DNA from: Rhyzopertha dominica
Taxonomy: Eukaryota; Arthropoda; Insecta; Coleoptera; Bostrichidae
DNA length: 64,000 nt
NCBI GenBank assembly: GCA_025024175.1
Contig: QCXZ01000001.1
Location: forward strand, 3,534,001 to 3,598,000
Reading direction: 5' to 3'
Part shown: piece after piece, positions 38,601 through 47,827 of the stretch
Layout: every line of letters starts with the position of its first letter
How positions within the stretch are numbered: position 1 is the stretch's first letter
Notes under the pieces: model-generated
Seen by the model: only the letters and a program-made list of their open reading frames with translations
Database searches by the model: none
What the model was told of the DNA's origin: nothing
Made by a program: the position numbers and the translations under genes

Positions 38601-38656
38601 CTGCCAGCAAACCAGTTGAAACTGTTGAAGGAGTGCCACTCAACGATAAAATATGA
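29633..38656 (+). CDS. Aquaporin B (entomoglyceroporin-like), 6 coding exons, 272 aa
   Basis: Membrane channel paralogous to aquaporin A. Exons: 29633-29654 (MPAIGGL), 31686-31876, 34512-34655, 34707-34955, 35011-35091, 38525-38656 (stop TGA). All are GT..AG and in phase, with intron positions shared with A except A's extra 52-bp intron. Pore motifs: [14 protein letters not shown] and [13 protein letters not shown], so both asparagine motifs are NPV. The human AQP1 His180 equivalent is Ala, Cys189 is Ala and Phe56 is kept: a Phe-Ala-Ala-Arg filter as known for entomoglyceroporins, which suggests glycerol or other polyol transport (inference). Cys-rich helix 1 has [11 protein letters not shown]. 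Introns 1 and 5 carry LINE and DNA-transposon insertions. An alternative first exon may lie at 25467. Confidence 0.9.
29655..31685 (+). other. Aquaporin B intron 1
   Basis: AT-rich; a short (TA)n run near 31175. No recognisable element or coding segment. Confidence 0.5.
31877..34511 (+). other. Aquaporin B intron 2
   Basis: Mostly unassigned AT-rich DNA. At about 33115-33265 the plus strand encodes [18 protein letters not shown], which resembles the second helix-turn-helix of Tc1-like transposases. One ambiguous base at 33441. Confidence 0.4.
35190..35660 (+). mobile_element. LINE RT fragment in aquaporin B intron 5
   Basis: The plus strand has [15 protein letters not shown], then [19 protein letters not shown] (motif A), [14 protein letters not shown] and FADHTT at the motif C place. 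Stops interrupt it and both ends are truncated; its 3' side abuts the DNA transposon that starts at 35668. Confidence 0.6.
35668..37926 (-). mobile_element. IS630/Tc1-like DNA transposon, 2.26 kb, with terminal inverted repeats
   Basis: Both ends match in inverted orientation: TAGTAATG(C/G)AACTC at each tip, followed by CTTACCGTT and ACAACCCTGCAATA, then TTTCAT. The flanking dinucleotide TA at 35666-35667 and 37927-37928 fits Tc1/mariner target duplication. A decayed minus-strand transposase lies inside. The insertion is in aquaporin B intron 5. Confidence 0.75.
36367..37510 (-). pseudogene. DDE transposase of the 35.67-37.93 kb element, broken
   Basis: Three minus-strand pieces in order: a helical N-terminal region ([20 protein letters not shown]), the catalytic core [17 protein letters not shown] with [20 protein letters not shown] (second catalytic Asp in MDNASYH), and [20 protein letters not shown] (third acidic site, written here with Glu). 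The tail is acidic ([13 protein letters not shown]). Frame breaks separate the pieces and one ambiguous base lies at 36940. Confidence 0.75.
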
Positions 38657-38990
38657 AGTCCTGCTCAATGCCTTAAATATATTTTTCTATCTCGTTTATT
38701 AAGTTATAAAATACACATTGTTGTTACAAAATCTCGAACTGATTGTTGTATTTTTTGTACAAAAAACCTTTGGTACTATTGTTTAAAACAAAATCTGTCT
38801 TGAAAATATAGAAACTATTTAAGACCACAGGTTTCCAAAACGTTGCAAATGCGACGAAGATCCTTGATCGGTCCTTGGAAGGACCTTTAGTAACTGGCTC
38901 TACTTTCTTCAGAATGGTTGCTCTTTAGAGGTCCTTGGTGATGTAGTCATACTACCTCACGTCATTCCAGCAAACGCAACTTAAGAGGGA
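38657..38990 (+). other. Aquaporin B 3' UTR and flank
   Basis: No coding segment; AT-rich start then mixed sequence with repeated GGTCCTTGG elements near 38870-38930. Confidence 0.35.
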
Positions 38991-39142
38991 AAAGTTTAGT
39001 GTTCAGAGTTCAAAAAACGTTCCATGTTTTTCTGAAAGTGAGTTTATTTGATTTAAGCGATTCAAGTGTTTATTGAAACATTAAATATATAATGTTATTA
39101 GTAACGTGTTTAAGCATTATTTCCTGATATAGAAGAAATGAA

Positions 39143-39722
39143 TTAAGTGTTGATATGCTTTAAGAACATAAAATAAGACGCGGATCCATTCATGATCTGA
39201 AAAAAGTATTATTAGCGATTGCCACTCCTTCAGATAACGAATTTTTCTTACTGCCATGTATGATGCCAGAGAGAGCACACTGAAACCTCCAGCAGTAAAC
39301 AGAATCGGTCTTTGTGCCGCTATCATCGCTATAATCAGCGATTTCTTAGCCTCCTGGCTCATCCTTATCCAGTCACAGTTGAAAATAGAATTCTTGAAGG
39401 TTTCGCTCTCTATTATGACCTCGTTGCCGTTGTAGCAGTAGAAGAGAAGCTGTGATGACATCAGGATGAAAAAGAGGCACATGCTCACGAAACGGAAACT
39501 TGTGGGCGACGCCTAGAATGAAAAGTGTTTAGATTGTGTCGTTGCTCTTCTGGTGGTGATTACCACAGAGATTTGAAAGAGCTGAAAGGTTATTGACGTC
39601 AGGCTGCACATGAACTGGACCAGTGTCATACGACTGAGGTTAGACTACACTTCTTTGGAGTACTTCAAAATGACGTAATGGTGATGAATACAGGCGTTGA
39701 CTCTTTTTAAAATCTATCATTT
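39143..39722 (-). pseudogene. OR-A: truncated odorant receptor pseudogene (exons 4-6 only)
   Basis: Minus strand. The last exon 39143-39196 and exon 5 39252-39512 are open (ASPTSFRFVSMCLFF..., QRPILFTAGGFSVLSL). Exon 4 (low end 39564) has an in-frame TAG at 39645-39647 where OR-B has the Glu of KEVESHL, and it decays beyond about 39720, where its 5' third and exons 1-3 are missing. It matches OR-B closely through exons 4-6 and the 3' flank (about 39010-39140 versus 41445-41590), so it is a tandem duplicate. Its stop differs from that of OR-B, so the two lost coding integrity independently. Confidence 0.85.
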
Positions 39723-39775
39723 TTACACGGAAATTAAGTTCATTGTATTCTTAAGTTATGTACTAGAAAATGACT

Positions 39776-40240
39776 TTCAATTACCGTTTATAGAATTAAC
39801 AGTATCAAGTAAAATAATAAAATCATCTGCTATAGGTCTCTAAATTTCGAACAAACCTTTATAATTTCTTTCCCTTCTTCTACATTCATGTGATGATCGG
39901 TCCTGATTAAATTTGTAACACTAATTTTATTTTTATTGGGAATGTCCAAATTTTCGGCTAGGTTCTGAATTTCTACCTTTTTGAGCATAAACCAAAATTT
40001 GAAGAATATGTAAATCATTAAATGTGTGCCATCAATTAATATGCTAACGAGCAAAATCAAAGCCTTTTGGCCAGCTTCTACCCCGAACGTAAATGCAGTT
40101 TTTCTATACTTGAAAGGTATCTCAACATGGTTTTCTATTAATTTCAATTTCACCTGTTTTAAATCCACACTTCCAATAACACCATCGAAATAGTGGAAGT
40201 CGAAGAAAACCGAATCAGTTTTTTGCTGTTAAATTCTCCA
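39776..40240 (-). pseudogene. Gustatory-receptor-like fragment
   Basis: The minus strand has a hydrophobic helix ALILLVSILIDGTHLMIYIF, then FKFWFMLKKVEIQNLAENL, and a segment VCSKFRDL-stop-RPIADDFIILLDTVNSING. This resembles the loop of insect gustatory receptors that carries two short helices and an INxxF-like end. Stops interrupt both sides and no GR C-terminal TYhhhhhQF motif was found. It lies directly upstream of the truncated OR-A. A membrane protein of another family is possible. Confidence 0.35.
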
Positions 40241-40599
40241 AAAAGCGGAAATCATACCACGCCTGCGGTTGTTATTATACATAAATACATAAATGTTTTA
40301 CCGATAAGTGCAAATTGGAAAATATCTTTCAACTGTTGCAATTAGCAATTATTTTAATTGAAGATTGTTAGCTTCGATATACGGTAACTATTGTTTCCAA
40401 AAGCAGCCAAGCTATATATTTGCTTTTGTGTTAAGTATTTCGATTAAGAAGTGTACTTCCACAATCTTTGACACTATTTACTGTCAAACCTTTTAATTCA
40501 TGATTGCGGCAAGCGCCAGAAATTTTAGCAATTAAAGCAACCTAAAAACATTTGTTAATACAGTATTTGTTTCTTGGAAAGAAAAACTTCTAGACATCT

Positions 40600-41430
40600 T
40601 TTAAAACTGATGGGTTTTCGTTTCAGGAGAGAATCTAACTTGGGGTATTTACTGATACCAATATCATTAATAAAAGAAAAATAGGATGTTATAATCCCAG
40701 GTTGCACAAATCAATCATTAGAAATCAAGAACTCCGTGTTCTATAGTATAATAAACAGTCTAATAAATGTACCACTTAAAAAAATGAAAAAGTATTGACA
40801 ACAATTAAACAAATAGCCTTTAACAATGGATATGACACAAAAATAGTACACCAAAATTCTTAGAAAGCAATACAAAGTTAGAATACAAAGAATGCTGTAC
40901 AATGGTAACATAAATGATGAGGAACATATTTTTGCCGCGGTAAATTAAATAAATTAATAGGACAGTCAGGAAGAGGTATTGAAAATAGAATTAAAAAACA
41001 TGTTTTTGCTAACCATTCCACAAAAAATAATCATTACTTAGATGATAACGACATCAATGTCTTGCAATGAGAAAGGAAAGGTAAAAACTTAACCTTATAG
41101 GGCTTTCGGAAATTAAAAAGCTCAACATGAGAAAAAAACAGTTGGCAAATACGTCCCAGGTCCAGTACGCCTTTGATGTTGCCGAAATTTTGAATATCTC
41201 CAAATCATGGCGAAATAATTTTGCAACTCTACTCCTACAATCCCTGTAAAAAAGAGGACGCAGACAAAATTCTGCACACCTGAATTTAGTATGAACGAAC
41301 TGATTTTCAGAGTTATCTGACAAATCGAGTGAAACAAAGCACACACGTTCAATCAGCTTGTTTCCAAGGTTACTCATTGATTCAGAATGTTTCAGGACGA
41401 ATGCATCTTTGAAACCATTCAACATATTCG
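40600..41430 (+). mobile_element. Penelope-like element relic, GIY-YIG end and terminus
   Basis: About 40940-41060 encodes LIGQSGRGIENRIKKHVFAN and NHYLDDNDINVL, the second half of a GIY-YIG domain and its tail. Then 41110-41430 is a non-coding terminus also found at 58.3-58.57 kb (inverted) and 60.38-60.72 kb (direct). It lies between OR-A and OR-B. Confidence 0.6.
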
Positions 41431-42429
41431 AAAATCAAGTTTTGAAAACGTTTATGCTTTTCTGAAAGTGAGTTTATTTGAGNATATAACATTATCTTAA
41501 GTGAGTATAACATATTTGGTGAAACATTAAATATTAACGTTAGTAATGTGTTTAATCATTATTTTCTAATCTTCTAGTACAAGTGAATTAATTAAGTGTT
41601 GATTTGCTTTAAGAACATGAAATAGGATACAGATCCTTTCATAATCTGAAAGAAAGTCATTATTAGTAATTGCAACAACTTCCAGCAACGAATTTTCTTA
41701 CGCCCATATACGAGGCCAGAGAAAGCACACTGAAACCCCCCGCCGTAAAAAACGTTGGTCTTTGTGCCGCTATCATCGCTATAATCAGTGATTTCCTAGC
41801 TTTCTGACTGATTCTCAACCAGTCACAGTTGAAGATGCAATTGTTGAAAGTCTCGCTCTGTACTATCACCTCGTTGCCATTGTAACAGTAGAAGAAAAGC
41901 TGTGACGCCATGAGGATGAAGAAAAGACACATACTCACGAAATGGAAACTCGTGGGCGAGGACTAAAACAAAAGAGTTGAGATTCCGCCGTTGCTCTTCT
42001 GATGATGATTACCACAGAGATTTGAAAGAGCTAAAAGCATATTAACGTCAGGCTGCACATGAACTGGACTAGTACCATACGGTTAAGGTGGGACTCCACT
42101 TCTTTGGAGTACTTCAAGATGACCTGGTGGTGGCGTATACAGGCGTTGACTCTCTTCAGAATTTTCGGTTGAAGGTACTCGGGATGAAGTTCTACTATTT
42201 CAATGCCATTCATATTTTTGGGCGCCTGAAAAATTTATCTTCGTTATAACTGGTATTGTTTACGGTTGAATTTGCTTAAAAACACGAAATTGAGGTGTTT
42301 GACTCCAAATATCTCTGCAAGAAAGGTTTGATATCACAAGAAATTAATATGATTATGGCACAAGCTCTGGGTAGACATATACCTTCAGGTATAGTGCTTA
42401 AAACTGAAAATGAGAAAACGACTCATATA

Positions 42430-44407
42430 CAGGGTGATTCAGATTTTACTAGAATAACTTCAGGTATCGATAGAAGAAACCGAAATAATGATAGTTTATA
42501 TTATAAACCATACTACAAAAAACGCTTCCGTTTGGAGTAAAATGGCGCCAAAGTTTGAAATATTTTTCTGTTTTTATTTTATTACTCATAAGCCAGGGGA
42601 TGTAATTACGCAAGTGTTTGGTTATATGCTAAGGGCAACGTAACTGACATGTGATAAAAAATTTAGATTAATTCTACTAAATTCCGAACACAGCTCAGCT
42701 GCGTTGAGCAAATAGCAGCATGCCTTGAAAAACAAAACACATCCTAGCGTAAGTCCTAAGTCAAAATAAATGTCATTGTTGCTCGAGACCTTTGTTGTGA
42801 CGTTTATTGTGCGAAAAGATGCCCAGAATGTTTACAAATGCCGAATACGCCGACATTTATTATGTTTATGGTTTCTGCGACGGAAATTCTAATGTTGCCG
42901 TTGAAGAGTACCGCAGACGTTTTCAGAACAGAAGAATTCCGCACTCCCACACTTTTGTAGAAGTTCATCGTCGTTTTCGTGAACATGGATTTGGAGTTCT
43001 CAATAATCAAAATCGCGTTGGTTGTCGAAGAGATAACAGAATTCTTCAAGTTTTCAACAATAATAGAACAATGAGTACACGTCGAGCAGCCCGACAACTC
43101 GGTGTATGCCAATCTAAGGTGTTTAGAGCTCTTAAGCAAGACCACCGAAAAGCCTTCCATTTGCAGCCTGTCCAAGGTTTGTTACCTGAAGATGCTGAAA
43201 GGCGTCTTACGTTTTGTAGATGGATTTTGGAGTCAGTCGAAATAAATCCACATTTTCTGCACAAAGTTTTGTGGACAGATGAGTCTAATTTCACGAGAGC
43301 TGGATTCGTGAACTACCATAATCCCCATCTATGGGATCACAAAAATCCTAGGTGTATTAGGCAATCCTCATTTCAGCACGAGTTCAGTGCAAATGTGTGG
43401 ATTGGCGTTATAAGTAACAATCTGTGTGGACCACATTTTCTTCCTCCTCGATTGAATGCCAATTTGTTCCATGATTTTCTGGAAAATATTCTTCCTGAAG
43501 TTATTGAAGATGTTCCATTAAATTTACGTGAAGAATGTTGGATGTAATTAGACGGTGCTCCTGAACACTATGGACGGCAAGTGCAGCACTGGCTAGACGA
43601 AAATTATCCCCGGTGAGGGGCCGGTGGCTTGCCCTGCGCGTTCACCTGACTTAAATCCCCTGGATTATTATGTTTGGGAACATGTTAAGGGAATCGTTTA
43701 TGCAATCCTAATCAACACTCACGATGAATTAACTGAAAGGATACAGAACGCCCGAAATGAGTTAAGAAATGATCCCATTAAAATTGGAGCAGCAGTTAAT
43801 TCATTGATTCGTCGATGCAATAAATGTATCGAGACTGGAGGAATGCACTTCGAACACTTATTATAATTTTGTTGTCGTATGTAAGTATTTTTATTATTAA
43901 ATTTTCTTCGTTCTTGACATTATTTATTTAAAACATGTTAATTGTCAGTGTCATTTCATTTTGAGTCCCTTCCATGGTAGTCGTAATGTGTCCTGAATTT
44001 AGTAGAATATCTCGAAAACTAAGCAACATATCAAAAAGAACAAAAAAAGGTGGTAAAAAGACTGAACATATCAGAAAAAAAATAATTTGTCCAGTGGCGT
44101 GCGACAAAACAGTTCTACCAGATTTCGTGCAGTTGACACCCACAAACACAACACCCTGTATAGCAATTCATCTACATTTTTTATCACATGTCAGTTACGT
44201 TGCCCTTAGCATATAACCAAACACTTGCGTACTTACATCCCCTGGCTTACGAGTAATAAAATAAAAACCGAAAAATATTTCAAAACTTGGCGCCATTTTA
44301 CTCCAAACGGAAGCGTTTTTGTAGTATGGTTTATAATATTAACTATCATTATTTCGGTTACTTCTATCGATACCTGAAGTTATTCTAGTAAAATCTGAAT
44401 CACCCTG
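42430..44407 (+). mobile_element. Tc1/mariner-type transposon, 1978 bp, with ~245-bp terminal inverted repeats
   Basis: The left end CAGGGTGATTCAGATTTTAC is mirrored by the right end. The inverted repeats run about 42430-42675 and 44163-44407 with few differences. TA flanks both ends (42428-42429, 44408-44409) as target duplication. It carries one transposase frame on the plus strand and lies in OR-B intron 3, antisense to the receptor. Such long inverted repeats are at the upper end for this superfamily. Confidence 0.9.
42819..43866 (+). pseudogene. Tc1/mariner-type transposase, one stop and one frameshift
   Basis: ATG 42819 starts MPRMFTNAEYADIYYVYGFC, an N-terminal helix-turn-helix domain, then a second HTH (STRRAARQLGVCQSKVFRAL). 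Catalytic region: VLWTDESNF (first Asp), VWIGVISNNLCGPHFLP, QLDGAPEHYG-like block (second Asp) and PARSPDLNPLDYYVWEHVK (third Asp). The first frame ends at TAA 43545-43547, where one base change from a CAA codon would explain it; near 43615 a one-base shift changes frame, and the end is TAA 43864-43866. Two small lesions in an otherwise full-length gene suggest recent inactivation. Confidence 0.85.
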
Positions 44408-44409
44408 TA

Positions 44410-44837
44410 TAATATCTTCATAAAATTTAATTCAGTAAATTGTGTAAATATATCGGTTCTACTTATTGAAATGTTTTTATTCATAAAAGTGCAGGTAAAA
44501 AATGTTTCCAGGACCTATCTGGCCAGGTTGTTGTATGTTGTCTGTGTTTGCCTATTTAAAATCACAGGTTAAGACCCACCCCTCGCAGCATGGGTCCTTT
44601 GTAGTATTTCTTTGACTTACAGGATGTCTTATTTTCATTTTTAAGAACTATAGTCAAATTCGTTGTGAAATTCATAGCTCAGACTTGGAGCTTTACAGTA
44701 TACAAAGATAAAAAATCCAGTTTCACACAGATCCAAAATGTTGACGTCAGAATATGGTGGCCACATAGACGACATTAGACTGTCTTCACTATTATCTTCG
44801 ATGAGTTCAGGAGTTCTGTCACAACATTAAAACTTAC
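44410..44837 (-). other. OR-B intron 3, part between transposon and exon 3
   Basis: No coding or repeat signal recognised. Confidence 0.4.
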
Positions 44838-45799
44838 TATTTTTTCTTCGAATTCAAATTCCGTCAGCTTGCTAAAATTCAACTTCAGTATCAGCCATTG
44901 GGCTCTAATGTGGATTATCATTCCGGTCATTATGCTGTCAGTAGCTCCTATGTAGAATCCGTAAATTATGTTTGCCGTCACTTGGTACAGAAAAACTATT
45001 TCGTAGTTGGGACTTTTCTTGATGCTGAAGGGGACCCAAGATATGTACGGTGCTAGTCGCCCTTCTTTCTCCAAGTAGGTCTCGTTGAAAATTGTCGTCA
45101 CGTTATAAACCATTTGCGGATATGTCATTGCGTAAGTCGCGCAGTTGCCCACTGTGAAGAAGACGAAGCAGTAGAAGAAGTTCGCCTGGAAAGAAGTGAC
45201 TGTCATGTCTTTACATATAATTATAAACTGTTCAAGGCAAAAAGGGGTTAAAGAAATTATGTCTGACTATTTACCGCCGCTAAGAAGATTACCAATCTCT
45301 ATAAATGATGAGCAATGATAATCCTATTTTTATATAATGGTAAAGGCTCCTGATAAAAAATAAAATAGACAAATATGTCTAAAGAGAAAAAGACAAATTG
45401 CCTTCCCTTAAAAATATAAATACATATTTTATTAATAAAGTTAAATATAGTTTTTATTTACCCAAAATCAAATCAGTGAAATGAAGCTCACCAAGTAGCT
45501 TTTACATATTAACTCTATTGAAAATTTTTGCAGTATCAGTTTAGATACAATCAAGGCTATGTCCTAATTCTAAGGAGTTATAGTGGTCTCATGGGCGTAC
45601 GTCAAAAAAAGTTGGGGGACAGTAAGTTACAAACCCTCCATATTCATTTGTTTTTGTAGTAATGTTAACAATAATTTAGGGGTGAAATACTATAAACTCG
45701 TACCAAATTTCATCTCGACACCTGCAAAACTTTGTATTAAATGAGTGCATTATACATGAATATTTTAATATTATAATATTAATAATTTCATATAGTAAT

Positions 45800-46050
45800 C
45801 TAGTCAATTGCATTCAGTTCTGGGCACCCTACGTGGAGGACATATTTTGTATTCCAACAGATACAGACAGAAACCTAGATTAATTTTTGAATTGCATAAA
45901 CAGTATTCATTAAAAATACAATTTACCTTAGAAAAAGAAAACAACAACAATGTGAACTTTTTAGGCTTCACCATAACAAAGAATTCAGGAACACTAAATT
46001 TTAGAAGATGTATAACGGAAGAATATTGTTAAAGACCTAATTATAGACCT
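45800..46050 (+). mobile_element. Penelope-like RT fragment in OR-B intron 2
   Basis: The plus strand encodes, across a frame shift, VEDIFCIPTDTDRNLD (motif C region, with VEDI in place of YVDD) and IQFTLEKENNNNVNFLGFTI TKNSGTLNF, the segment that follows the RT active site in Penelope-like elements. Both ends are truncated. Confidence 0.6.
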
Positions 46051-46815
46051 AAAAAATATTAGTGACAGTGATATTGATAGTAATAGTGACTGAGTGAAGT
46101 TTCTATTTTATCTTGACGATCCGGATTCCCTCTGAAGAGGAATAATTAATCCCAGTTCCTAGCCAAAAATTGTTAACCTTATAACCTTCTTCACCTATAA
46201 ATGATTTAAAAAAAAGACAAACAATCAAAATGCCACTACACGTACTGAAAAATTCAATGTGAAATTTTCTATTAATTGGATACTGATGACATATGTATTT
46301 CTCGAACTAGCCAAGCAGCAACCCCCTGGCAAATATCCGGATTGCCCGGCCCTAATCGTACATACCTGAAAATTCGTTTGGCGAATTGCATTTTTCACGT
46401 AGACAACTTCCTCTGGACCTCCTCTTTCCACTCGCGGTCGCATCTCCTCACCCTCCAAAGCTTCGAGCAGTTCGTTAATTTTGCTTCGCTTAATTATGAA
46501 CAGTATGAGTTTAGCCATGCCTACAATCCAGTCTGCTAGAAAATATAATCAAAAACTCATATCCCCACCTAAAGCATGAGTGATGAAGTAGCTCAGGGCG
46601 AAGCTGGTCCTCTCAATGTCCTCCAAACTTAGGAAGCTGTTCATCCCCTCCGTTATGATGTATAAAATTGGAACAAAAGTCACAAGGGTAACGGCGTATA
46701 TATAGTAGAGCACTTTGATGACTGGGTGGTGTTTCACTGGCTCCATGGGTATGCCTACCCATTTCAAAAGTGTCAGGTGTGGACGGAAGTAATCTGTCGG
46801 ATAATCGACTTCCAT

Positions 46816-47827
46816 GGTTTGCTGATTGCGAAGTAGCTACATGGCTTTTTATGGTTGCTTTTATATGTAAATGTTAGGTATATTTATATGAAATTGCTGT
46901 AACTTTTAAACTGTAGCGATTTGGAGAAGATTAGTTTTCTCATTTTCTCCTGACAGGGTAATGCGTTTATTATTGTGGTGCTTGATTTCAATTGGCGCTC
47001 AAAGTTTCTAACAATGTCACGCTACAAATCTCGAGCAATTTTAGACATCTGGCAAATTAATCGTATTTCAAAATGACCTCAGCAAAAGATTTGAACTCCA
47101 ATAATGAGGGATTACTTATCCCTTGAGGTCGAAGAATCTGATTTAATCAGTAATAAACAATATCTTGAGGAGATTAGTATTAATTAAGAAACGGTGATTA
47201 GCGTGTCTCTGCTGATGGGGTGGCCATTCATAGAACTTTTGTTGTGGATTATTCGATGATGCTCTATCTAATAATCTTATCTTAAAAGAAAAACTCTGTA
47301 TTATTTTATTTTTTAATTTGTGACAGTTCGCAAAAATTGAATGTCTGCATCACCATGTAAGGTATCCATTTGCGGTTTCTGTAGTTACTTTTATGATAAA
47401 TTTGCCTAATTTTCTTCACTATCGGCATCTTCCAAATCCAAATTGTTCTAAAAGATCAATTGATAGTTATCCTACAACCAATGCATTGGTTACAATTTTT
47501 TAGAAAGAGATAATAATTATTACACATAAAACTGTCTACTTCAAGACTTTTATTCATTAAAATAAATGCAACGTAATATTGGATAACATAATAAGTTAAT
47601 TGTTGTTTACATTTAAAAACAGACAATATAATATTATTAGTTAGATACTTCCAAATTTTAGCTGCTTACAGAAATTACTTAGTATTCCAATCCTTGCATT
47701 TTCTCAAAAAAAAGAGAGATTTGAAACGTATATTAAGTAAATCGGAATTTAAGTATTTTGACAATAACTAGTTAGATTTTAGACCTAAATAACTCGGTGA
47801 ACCTCCACTGGAATTGTAAGCCTAATC
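46816..47827. other. Intergenic DNA between OR-B and OR-C
   Basis: It must contain the OR-B promoter and the OR-C 3' UTR. TTTATT (AATAAA on the minus strand) near 47549 is a candidate polyadenylation signal for OR-C. No gene seen. Confidence 0.4.

Larger units (their letters stand above)
41592..46815 (-). pseudogene. OR-B: odorant receptor, 6 exons, complete except for one internal TAG
   Basis: Insect OR (7-TM, N-terminus inside; works with Orco as an odour-gated cation channel in sensory neurons). Exons, 5' to 3': 46815-46569, 46520-46366, 45185-44838, 42225-42013, 41962-41702, 41645-41592. Intron phases 1,0,0,0,0 equal those of OR-C and OR-D. The start MEVDYPTDYF aligns with OR-C MKDDYPTDYF. 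The C-terminal signature QRPTFFTAGGFSVLSL is kept. The only defect is TAG at 42033-42031 (codon 315 of 425), where OR-A has CAG (Gln) and OR-C also has Gln. The following base is C, a context that can allow read-through. Intron 2 holds a Penelope fragment and intron 3 a 2-kb Tc1-like element. Recent pseudogene, or possibly translated by read-through. Confidence 0.85.

Noticed and set aside
42807..43175. Minus-strand frames of 82-123 codons over the Tc1-like transposase
   Set aside because: Antisense shadows of the transposase coding strand.
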